From Sodalis-like endosymbiont of Proechinophthirus fluctus (lineage in GTDB: Bacteria > Pseudomonadota > Gammaproteobacteria > Enterobacterales > Enterobacteriaceae), in NCBI RefSeq assembly GCF_001602625.1, contig NZ_LECR01000068.1, forward strand, positions 11,920 to 17,571: 5,652 nucleotides of DNA, given 5' to 3'. This document shows positions 1-5,447 of the stretch, piece by piece (the stretch's first letter is position 1; every line of letters starts with the position of its first letter). The notes under the pieces are model-generated. The model did no database searches, had not been told where the DNA came from, and saw only the letters and a list, made by a program, of their open reading frames with translations. The position numbers and the translations under genes were made by a program.

Positions 1-756
1 CGAATCGTATCCACGCCGGTCACGGCGCCTCTAGATTTCATCAGCAGCAGACGGCCATTAACACCCTCGTCAGAGATACGTTGTTCCAGGCGGGTGACAT
101 AGCACGAGACTTTTGGTATCAAGTAGCAGTTCAGCAGCGTCGCTATGCTGGAATCGAACTCCAGAAAGGTGGGCAAGACATCAGATGATAGGGAAACCAG
201 CGCCTGTGGGTACTCTTGCGTGATAATATCGCGGATCCGCTTCTCATGGCGGGCATTGGCGTAAGAATGCAGATAGCACACCGTGATAGCCTTGATGTTG
301 CGTTACTTGATACGGGCAATGGTGGCATGCACCTACGCCTCACAGAGCGTTGCCATTTCATGCCCTTTAAAATCCATACGGCTGTCCACTTCATAGACGC
401 GTTCCGTCGGCACCGGTCGCGTCGGCTCTACCCATGAGTAGATATTCTCTTTGCGTGGAATATCGTACCGGCCGATTTCCAGCACATACCTAGAGTCAAC
501 AAGGCACATTCAGCGCTGTCCATTTCCAAAATAGTATTGGTGGCAACCGTTTTGTCGTGAAACATGTGAATGACCTCTTGCGCCCGCACACAGTATCGGC
601 GAATATTCACCGCACGCCCATCAAAAAAACCCAGCGAGGGATCCTCAGGCGTCGACGGGTTCTCGCCTTGAAGAGTTTGCTGGTACAGCGATCCATCAAT
701 GTAATATTGGTAAAGGTGCTTCCAGTGTCTACGGCAACGGAAAGCAGGTGTTCCAT
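1..756 (-). pseudogene. Hydantoinase A/oxoprolinase-family protein, N-terminal part, broken
   Basis: The family hydrolyses cyclic amides such as hydantoins or 5-oxoproline, with ATP in many members. Reading from the ATG at 756-754 gives MEHLLSVAVDTGSTFTNITL, which matches the family's N-terminal phosphate-binding motif (V.VD.G.TFT.). A second frame gives a P-S-T-P-E-D-P-S-L-G-F run and HDKTVATNTILE (family form HGTTVATN). A third frame gives EIGRYDIPRKENIYSWVEP, then VCYLHSYAN and LPTFLEFDSSIATLLNCYL, continuing to the window edge. Lesions: a probable one-base loss in a C run (plus-strand 657-659), a small deletion near 487-495, and in-frame stops at 333-335 (TAG) and 303-305 (TAA). An AAGGA ribosome site lies about 10 bases before the ATG. 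The start is 17 bases after the stop of the PrpD-like pseudogene, so the two were probably co-transcribed. The family is clear; the substrate is not. The C-terminal half lies outside the window. Confidence 0.88.
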
Positions 757-773
757 GATAGCTGATCCTTGGG

Positions 774-1785
774 TTAAACGCGCGATGGACGAGAGGAGCA
801 GAGAGCGTCAGCAGAGTTCCACCATTCTTCGGCATCAAATAACGGCGACAGTGAAATAATTTGGTTGGTCAACGGTGCGCCGCTCGGCGATCGCGGGTCT
901 CGGCCAAATCGACAGATTCCAACTCGACATCAAGGACGACGCCACGGATCGACAAAACTGCGTTTGGCCATTCCCGCGCGGTATAGCGTCCTGCCGTCCC
1001 ACAGACATATGCTGATCCGGTGCGTCACATAATCAAAGCTATCCCCCTCGGTGGGAGCTCTCACCGCATATATATTTTGTTAACGGCAGGAGACGGCGAA
1101 TGGCCGGATCAAAATCCTCTCGCGATCAAAACATCCTCTCGCGATCAAAACCCGCCAGGCGCAGCTGGTTTTTGGCCAGGGCTACAGCGAGACTGTAGCG
1201 CATCGAGAAGCACACCTGCATTTCGTTGGTCAGCTCGGCGTACGGCAGGTTATTCTGGTTAATCGACCCACCAGACAATCTAGCAACATAACGTCTTCCG
1301 CCGCAAAGTCGTGGGCGGCTTTTAGATCCAGTAGCATATCAATCCCACTATGGGCGGGAAGCTAAGCAGGGATGCCGTTTCAGCATCAGTCCCAGAGTTT
1401 CGATGACATGCCTCTCATCGCTCGCGTTTGTCAAGGCGGCCAAAGGGGACTGCTGACCGCGAGCGCCGCGGCCTTCCCACCGCCGCTGGCATGCAGCGGT
1501 TTGGACTCGGCGCTAAATTGCCCCTTGACGTCGGCGGCCATGCTGATGGTGAGACACATGGCCTTCAGAATGCCCTCTTCGTTCAGCCAGCAACCAAGCG
1601 GAGCCCGTTGCTGCGCCGTGGCCAGCAAGGCGGGAACCAGGATCGCGGAAACATGTCCCTTCAAAGGAAGATAAGGTGTCATCGTAATCAAGGGAGTACG
1701 CCGCCGTCGCGTTTATCAGTACTGCCACGCCGGGTGAACTGGGTACCCCGACACCGATCGTACCACTGACGCCAGCGCTGAAACT
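774..1785 (-). pseudogene. MmgE/PrpD-family protein, broken and internally deleted
   Basis: The family contains 2-methylcitrate dehydratase and related dehydratases or isomerases of about 450 residues. Fragments in family order are: VLINATAAYSLDYDDTLSSF (family: N-G-x-x-A-H-A-L-D-Y-D-D-T); HVSAILVPALLATAQQ; NEEGILKAMCLTISMA followed by ESKPLHASGGGKAAALA (K-P-L-H-A-G-x-A-A region); IDMLLDLKAAHDFAAEDV; LPYAELTNEMQVCFSMRYSL (the P-x-x-x-E-A-x-F-S-x-x-Y region); FDPAIRRLLPLTKY; and a dG-type strand ISICLWDGRTLYRAGM. The tail appears to end at the TAA complementary to 774-776. Frames change near 1657 (an extra G), 1430, 1349, 1260 and 950, and a 19-base tandem duplication at 1114-1151 brings in a stop. 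The first ~50 residues and a block after LATAQQ are missing. The gene lies between the ABC ATPase stub and the hydantoinase remnant. The family call is firm from the motif order; the substrate is unknown. Confidence 0.82.
1114..1151. repeat. 19-base perfect tandem duplication inside the PrpD-like pseudogene
   Basis: The unit ATCCTCTCGCGATCAAAAC occurs twice back to back, at 1114-1132 and 1133-1151. A partial GATCAAAA precedes it at 1107-1114. Because 19 is not a multiple of three, the extra copy shifts the reading frame and brings a TGA (complement of 1126-1128) into the minus-strand coding frame. It looks like a slippage lesion rather than a functional element. Confidence 0.9.
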
Positions 1786-1800
1786 TGTGCGATAGGACTG

Positions 1801-1944
1801 TTAGCCATTCCCACTGCAGGATCTTCCCGGCGCCACATGCAGGCTGACGCCGGCCAGGATATCCACATAGCGCACAGCGCCCGATTTGAACCAGCTTAGG
1901 AGGTTACCGGTGTAGTAGTGCACCAACTCTTTAATCGCAAACAT
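1801..1944 (-). pseudogene. Peptide-type ABC transporter ATPase, only the N-terminal ~46 codons left
   Basis: From the ATG at 1944-1942 the protein reads MFAIKELVHYYTG, a short linker, GAVRYVDILAGVSLHVAPG, then goes out of frame to a TAA at 1803-1801. This is the usual opening of DppD/DppF/OppD/OppF-type ATPases (E-V-K-x-L ... A-V-x-x-V-D-x-V-S-L-x-V-x-x-G), which energise uptake of peptides or similar small solutes at the inner membrane. The Walker A loop that should follow at once is gone, as are the Walker B and signature regions (about 270 residues expected). PrpD-like sequence begins within some tens of bases, so a deletion fused the two genes. A good AAGGTGG ribosome site six bases before the ATG supports the start. 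The family call rests on a short stretch. Confidence 0.62.
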
Positions 1945-1956
1945 GCGGACCCACCT

Positions 1957-2150
1957 TACGTGGCAACGTACCGTCCAATTGCCTTGTCCGAGAATGGTCA
2001 AGGCCAGCGTCACGCTGAGACAGGGCCAGAAAGCCGAGGCGCAGCGTGGCTAGGATAGAAACCAGACCCGCTCGGCAGGACCGCGCTGGCGATAAACAGT
2101 AACTCACGGCTGACGCCGGGAATACGCGCCGCGATTCCTGGAGGCGCCAG
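1957..2150 (-). pseudogene. Possible ABC permease remnant (DppC/OppC-like)
   Basis: No frame is open for long. One minus frame gives AGLVSILATLRLGFLAL, and the next gives SVTLALTILGQG just before the ABC ATPase start. The first recalls the L-V-x-x-T-L-x-L-G-x-A-I-L segment of OppC/DppC-type permeases, and the second their C-terminal P-G-L-A-I-x-L-T-V-L-G-x-N segment. If so, the conserved E-x-x-L-S-F-L-G-L-G block between them has been deleted. The position directly upstream of the ATPase is where DppC/OppC genes usually lie. The matches are short and hydrophobic, so this is a hypothesis supported mainly by context. Confidence 0.35.
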
Positions 2151-2205
2151 GATCAATTATAACCTCCCAGACACAGCTTCATTTATACAGCGCTTTTACA
2201 GTGCG

Positions 2206-2510
2206 TTAGTGAGCATCTTTACTATTTTTCCGCTGCCTCTTCCTCTTCGTCTGCCTATCGCCGCCGATGAAAGCAGTAAGTATTACTACCCCGGCCACGT
2301 GGGTTAAAATTCTGGCGACATCGGCGCGGCGATGCATTGTGTCATGGCATGCCGAACCCCTCAGCGGCAACGGCGGCAGGCTAACGCTTCGCGAGAATAG
2401 CGCCAGGGTAATCCGCCATTTGCCGAACAACAGCACACGCCCGTCTAAATAGGGCGGGAGAAACCCATAGCAACTCCCATGATGGACGGGGAGAATATCA
2501 ACCGCCGCCG
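2206..2510 (-). pseudogene. Possible major facilitator transporter C-terminal remnant
   Basis: An open minus-strand stretch without a convincing start reads GSCYGFLPPYLDGRVLFG, later LPPLPLRGSACHD, then ILTHVAGVVILTAFIGG. The first two recall the G-x-Y-G-x-L-P-x-Y-L-x-E and F-P-T-x-x-R-G-T-G-x-x-x motifs of metabolite:proton symporters in the major facilitator family; the third is a plausible last membrane helix. In an adjacent frame the sequence ends ADEEEEEAAEK then two stops, which would suit a charged cytoplasmic tail. If this is right, the gene is truncated and frameshifted. It could also be chance reading of decayed DNA; a protein-level search would settle it. Confidence 0.27.
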
Positions 2511-2660
2511 TCTGTTTTATCCCGTGCAGTCACTTACACCGAAAATAGTATGTAGCCATACTAATAGTTATTTTACTCTTTTCTGACGGCAGTCGCACTA
2601 CCCTTTATAACGACAGCGGCATCGCCTGCAAGCAAAAACTAAACTTACGCCGTGCCGTTA

Positions 2661-2677
2661 ACCTGATAGAATCAGGT
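2661..2677. repeat. Perfect 7-base inverted repeat with a 3-base spacer
   Basis: ACCTGAT-AGA-ATCAGGT. No T run follows, so it is not an intrinsic terminator. The compact symmetry would suit a dimeric regulator operator, but no particular family is recognised and no intact gene is next to it. Confidence 0.5.
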
Positions 2678-2720
2678 CGTCAACATGATGTTAAGGGATA
2701 TTTCATGGCTGAATTTTGCA

Positions 2721-2764
2721 TTTTCCATCTCCTATCAATGCCTTTTCTATCTCCTATCCATAGG
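2721..2764. repeat. Two imperfect 22-base direct repeats with identical 10-base core
   Basis: The units at 2721-2742 and 2743-2764 share 17 of 22 positions and an exact ATCTCCTATC core (2727-2736 and 2749-2758). The 22-base spacing is close to two helical turns, which would place both cores on the same DNA face. The arrangement is visible directly; the function is unknown and slippage duplication is an alternative. Confidence 0.6.
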
Positions 2765-2963
2765 TAAGAGTAGACCCTGACCGCTTTAATTATTGCCTGA
2801 AAAGAAGCATTTTTACGGGCTATTTCTGCCGCTTTTTCCGCCGTGCGACCAAAAATGAGGGATTGTGTCCACCAGATGCTGTTTTCTCGCCAATAGATTA
2901 TGAAATCAACAATTATTTGATTTTAATGATAAAAATACCATAATTCTTTGCCAAATTTAGATT

Positions 2964-3035
2964 TTTAGCGAACGAAAAAAAATAAAAAAAATAATATTAC
3001 CAATTAATACAATAAGTTAACCACTTTTCGCTAAA
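2964..3035. promoter_or_regulatory. Separated inverted repeat TTTAGCGAA ... TTCGCTAAA
   Basis: TTTAGCGAA at 2964-2972 and its exact complement TTCGCTAAA at 3027-3035 flank a 54-base AT-rich segment with long A-tracts. The arms resemble TTAGC half-sites of MarR/SlyA-type operators. They could be two separate half-sites or a looping pair. A chance match is possible in AT-rich DNA, although the arms contain CG steps that are less expected there. Confidence 0.3.
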
Positions 3036-3205
3036 CAGACTCAAGGTGTATTGAAGGTTTTCATCCTTTTTGTGAGTTTTTAATTTACGATTATTTTTTA
3101 GCTCGATTTTTGCGTGAACTACTACAACGAAATGGGAACAATATTTCATATAAAAAATTATAAAAATCATTTCTTAACAACATGTTGCATCTATCATATC
3201 TGTAA

Positions 3206-3217
3206 ATTTAGCTAAAT
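3206..3217. promoter_or_regulatory. 12-base perfect palindrome ATTTAGCTAAAT, candidate MarR-family operator
   Basis: The sequence is fully self-complementary. Its TTTAGC/GCTAAA arms are like a collapsed version of the SlyA-type consensus TTAGCAAGCTAA. It lies about 455 bases before the MarR-family gene, which is far for simple autorepression. A related imperfect motif, TTAGCGTAAGCTGATAA, lies closer at 3503-3519. Binding by the neighbouring regulator is inference. Confidence 0.33.
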
Positions 3218-3340
3218 ATTACTATGTTATTAACATATATATTAACAAATAAAAAAAATATGTATTTGCCATTATATTTTCATAATATATGCGCCTTTCT
3301 TCTTATAGTCATATTTCAAATTTAAAAAAACTTCGATAAA

Positions 3341-3459
3341 ATGCTCGAGAAGTTAGTAATGAAGCAGCAAGGGTCCGATCATACTCCGATTGGGTATTAA
3401 TAATAACCTGGAAGTAGCCCATACTCTTCTGTCTCCAGGATGCCCCTATTTAATAGGGG
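3341..3459 (+). other. Possible leader: tiny open frame followed by two hairpins
   Basis: A 19-codon frame runs from ATG 3341 to TAA 3400, with an internal ATG at 3359 preceded by GAGAAG at ribosome-site distance (product MKQQGSDHTPIGY). Two hairpins follow. CCTGGA at 3407-3412 can pair with TCCAGG at 3434-3439. CCCCTAT-TTA-ATAGGGG at 3443-3459 is a perfect 7-base-pair stem with a 3-base loop. No T run follows directly. The arrangement recalls a translated leader, or part of a small RNA or long untranslated region of the regulator gene, but no family is recognised and the tiny frame may be chance. Confidence 0.2.
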
Positions 3460-3671
3460 TTGAGGAAATTTTAATATTTTTGTTAAGAAAATGTATTTCT
3501 TGTTAGCGTAAGCTGATAACATTGCTTGCTTGGAATATTTCCCATCGTCGTCGATTCTGATTAAGTGTAATGTTTACCCGATGCTATTAAAATTATCTGT
3601 AATACTAAACGGAAATCTAACATTCTTTGGGAATAACTGATAGTGAATAAATAACATATAGAGATTAGAAC

Positions 3672-4097
3672 ATGAATAAATCAACCGATATTTCAGTAAT
3701 GGTAGAGTCCCTATCACGTATCTATCACCGTCTGAGAAAAGAAGTGAATGGTCAACTGGTGAACGAAGGCCTCTCGATGTCGAAAATGAAAATTTTGCGT
3801 CTGATTACTACCGGAAAAACCAGCGCCACCGATATCAAGAACTATATGGGCTTCTCATCTCGTACCGTAGTCACCTTGCTTGATGCATTGGAAAAAGAGG
3901 AGATGGTGCAGCGCCAGCAAAGCCCTACTGATCGCCGGGTGAAGTATGTCTATATCACGGAAAAAGGTCGTGAAAAATTGCGTATCGCCGAACAAATCCA
4001 CAAAGTAATTCTGGATCGCATGTTTGCTCCGTTATCCGAGATGCAGTTAGAGAAGTTCGGCGAAGTCTGCAATGTACTTGAAGCTCAGCAAAAATAG
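3672..4097 (+). CDS. MarR-family winged-helix transcriptional regulator
   Basis: A 141-residue protein, the normal MarR-family length; members bind DNA as dimers and often respond to small phenolic or other ligands. Helical dimerisation segments lie at residues ~8-30 and ~103-138. The winged helix-turn-helix spans ~34-100: SATDIKNYMGFSSRTVVTLL (51-70) covers the helix-turn-helix, with the recognition helix near 62-74, and SPTDRRVKYVYITEKGRE (84-101) is the family's hallmark wing with the conserved D-R-R. The start at 3672 gives a full-length family protein, though the ribosome site is weak (AGAG about eight bases upstream). The reading frame is intact while everything to its left is decayed, so it is probably kept by selection. 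It is preceded by AT-rich DNA with palindromes, possibly its own control region. No target gene is adjacent. It is not SlyA, HosA or PecS as I remember them, so no symbol is given. Confidence 0.93.
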   Translation: MNKSTDISVMVESLSRIYHRLRKEVNGQLVNEGLSMSKMKILRLITTGKTSATDIKNYMGFSSRTVVTLLDALEKEEMVQRQQSPTDRRVKYVYITEKGREKLRIAEQIHKVILDRMFAPLSEMQLEKFGEVCNVLEAQQK

Positions 4098-4152
4098 CAA
4101 GGCTTATGATGTTATGTCAGCATTGAAATCCGCAGTAAAAAATGGCTGAAAA

Positions 4153-4170
4153 ACTATAGTCATTTATAGT
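4153..4170. repeat. Short AT-rich inverted repeat downstream of the regulator
   Basis: ACTATA at 4153-4158 pairs with TATAGT at 4165-4170 across a 6-base loop. It lacks a GC-rich stem and a T run, so it is a poor terminator; it could be a protein site or chance. Confidence 0.3.
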
Positions 4171-4391
4171 GACCGGACTTGACGGGCCGAACGGCTATTC
4201 CAGCTACCAGCTAATAGGCACTTTATCGCGATTTTTAAATACTCAAAGGTGGTTTTAGCTGATGGATTATTTGCAAATAAAGATATGAAAAGTTCAGGGA
4301 GGTCACGGGGTCTGCGTCTTCTACAGGTACCTGTGCTTCCTTAAATTCCTCCACAACCGATGCCTCCCTCTCTGCCGGACGTGGCGTTACG

Positions 4392-4427
4392 TTGACAGCT
4401 GCATCGCCTTTCAATGCCGTGTACAAT
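4392..4427 (+). promoter_or_regulatory. Weak promoter candidate for the gmk operon
   Basis: TACAAT at 4422-4427 is one base from the consensus -10 and lies 46 bases before the gmk start. A perfect TTGACA is at 4392-4397, but the gap between them is 24 bases, well beyond the usual 16-18. Either the -10 is used with a poor -35 (CTGCAT at 4399-4404) or this is not the promoter. Confidence 0.3.
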
Positions 4428-4473
4428 AGAAACATGCCCTGTCGTTCTTCAACCTCAGCTGACTATATTAATG

Positions 4474-5097
4474 ATGATTCAAGGTGCGCTCTATATCGTT
4501 TCCGCCCCGAGCGGCGCGGGAAAATCCAGCTTGATCCAGGCGTTGCTGAAAACCCAGCTGCCTTATGACACCCAGGTGTCGATCTCCCACACCACCCGCG
4601 CCATGCGTCCCGGCGAAGCGCACGGACAGCACTACTTTTTCGTGCCTGTGGCGGAATTTGAGCGCATGATTGCCGAAGATGCCTTTTTAGAACACGCCCA
4701 GGTGTTTAGCAATTACTACGGCACCTCGCGCGAAACCATCGAGCAGGTGCTGGCCACCGGCGTCGATGTGTTCCTTGATATCGACTGGCAGGGCGCGCAG
4801 CAGATCCGCGGAAGAGTGCCCGACGCACGCAGTATTTTTATTTTGCCGCCATCCAAGGAGGAGTTAAATCGCCGGTTGCGCGGGCGCGGTCAGGACAGCG
4901 AAGAGGCCATCGCCCAGCGCATGGCGCATGCAGTAGCTGAAATGACTCACTTTGCGGAGTATGATTATCTCATCATCAATGATGATTTCAATGCCGCATT
5001 ACTTGATCTGAAAACTATTATCCGGGCTGATAGCATGCGCCTTAAACGTCAGAAATTACGCCATGGCGCATTAATCAGCAAATTGTTGGCAGACTGA
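4474..5097 (+). CDS. gmk: Guanylate kinase
   Basis: Cytoplasmic enzyme that converts GMP to GDP with ATP, essential for guanine nucleotide supply. From ATG 4474 the protein is 207 residues, the same length as E. coli Gmk, and opens [20 protein letters not shown]. The P-loop is A-P-S-G-A-G-K-S at 11-18. The GMP-binding part includes S-H-T-T-R (38-42), R-P-G-E (45-48), H-Y-F-F (53-56) and Y-Y-G-T-S-R (81-86). D-I-D-W-Q-G-A-Q-Q is at 102-110 and the lid [11 protein letters not shown] at 134-144. The ATG at 4471 would add one residue; a more distant ATG at 4414 would add 20 residues with no family counterpart. There is no clear Shine-Dalgarno sequence before the start, only an AT-rich CTGACTATATTA. 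It is the first gene of gmk-rpoZ-spoT and reads as fully functional. Confidence 0.98.
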   Translation: MIQGALYIVSAPSGAGKSSLIQALLKTQLPYDTQVSISHTTRAMRPGEAHGQHYFFVPVAEFERMIAEDAFLEHAQVFSNYYGTSRETIEQVLATGVDVFLDIDWQGAQQIRGRVPDARSIFILPPSKEELNRRLRGRGQDSEEAIAQRMAHAVAEMTHFAEYDYLIINDDFNAALLDLKTIIRADSMRLKRQKLRHGALISKLLAD

Positions 5098-5151
5098 CCC
5101 AACTTTCAGTATGATGCCCAGTCATTTCTTCATCTGTGGAGTAGCTCACAT

Positions 5152-5427
5152 ATGGCACGCGTAACTGTACAAGACGCTGTCGAGAAAATTGGTAACCGTT
5201 TTGACCTAGTACTGGTCGCCTCGCGTCGCGCCCGTCAGATTCAGGTAGGCGGTAAAGATCCACTGGTTGCGGAAGAAAACGATAAATACACCGTTATCGC
5301 CCTGCGTGAGATCGAGGAAGGCCTGATCACCAGCCAGATCCTGGATTTACACGATCGCCAGGAGCATAAAGAACAGGAAGCCGCCGAGATTCAAGCGGTC
5401 ACCGCGATCGCTGAAGGCTGCCGTTAA
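5152..5427 (+). CDS. rpoZ: RNA polymerase omega subunit
   Basis: The small subunit that helps fold and hold the beta-prime subunit during RNA polymerase assembly; in E. coli it also forms part of a ppGpp-binding site with beta-prime. The 91 residues match the E. coli length and open [20 protein letters not shown], with the conserved segment S-R-R-A-R-Q at 24-29, G-G-K-D-P-L-V at 33-39, E-E-N-D-K at 41-45, and [10 protein letters not shown] at 50-59. The C-terminal tail ends A-I-A-E-G-C-R where E. coli has G-R-R. A GGAG ribosome site (5138-5141) lies ten bases before the ATG. The gene starts 54 bases after the gmk stop and is followed after 20 bases by spoT, consistent with one operon. Confidence 0.98.
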   Translation: MARVTVQDAVEKIGNRFDLVLVASRRARQIQVGGKDPLVAEENDKYTVIALREIEEGLITSQILDLHDRQEHKEQEAAEIQAVTAIAEGCR

Positions 5428-5447
5428 CAGCAGGTTATAACCCTACC

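Larger units (their letters stand above)
2540..3650. other. AT-rich gene-free region upstream of the MarR-family regulator
   Basis: About 1.1 kb with no convincing coding sequence. Base composition drops sharply to AT-rich compared with the pseudogene block on its left, with long A-tracts at 2975-2995 and 3251-3260. One minus-strand frame (2922-2680) is open for 80 codons but has no sensible start or recognisable motif. The region holds several short inverted and direct repeats, listed separately. AT-rich, A-tract DNA of this kind is commonly bound by H-NS-type proteins in enterobacteria, which would fit a silenced or regulated promoter region; that is inference. Confidence 0.7.
4098..4473. 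other. Gene-free gap between the regulator and gmk
   Basis: About 375 bases with no convincing gene. A 66-codon minus frame (4435-4235) has no recognisable motif and no ribosome site I can defend. In E. coli the gene on this side of gmk is the divergent ligB; I see no trace of it here. The gap contains a weak AT hairpin and a weak promoter-like site, listed separately. There is no obvious intrinsic terminator for the regulator gene. Confidence 0.6.

Noticed and set aside
216..859. Plus-strand open frames across the hydantoinase remnant
   Set aside because: They lie opposite clear hydantoinase coding sequence on the minus strand and show no family features of their own.
1020..1769. Plus-strand open frames across the PrpD-like remnant
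   Set aside because: They are antisense shadows of GC-rich decayed coding DNA; the minus strand carries the PrpD motifs in correct order.
2267..2452. 61-codon plus-strand frame
   Set aside because: No ribosome site or recognisable domain, and the opposite strand gives the more transporter-like reading.
3443..3459. CCCCTAT/ATAGGGG hairpin as an intrinsic terminator
   Set aside because: The bases right after the stem are TTGAGGAAAT, not a T run, so termination is unlikely; kept as part of a possible leader.
4392..4427. Perfect TTGACA with TACAAT as a strong sigma-70 promoter
   Set aside because: The spacing is 24 bases, too long for a standard promoter; kept only as a weak candidate.
4235..4435. 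66-codon minus-strand frame between the regulator and gmk
   Set aside because: No motif, no convincing ribosome site and no similarity I recognise. It could be chance or a very old remnant; not called.
4414..4473. Upstream in-frame ATG that would lengthen Gmk by 20 residues
   Set aside because: The extra residues have no counterpart in the family; the 207-residue form from 4474 matches the E. coli protein end to end.
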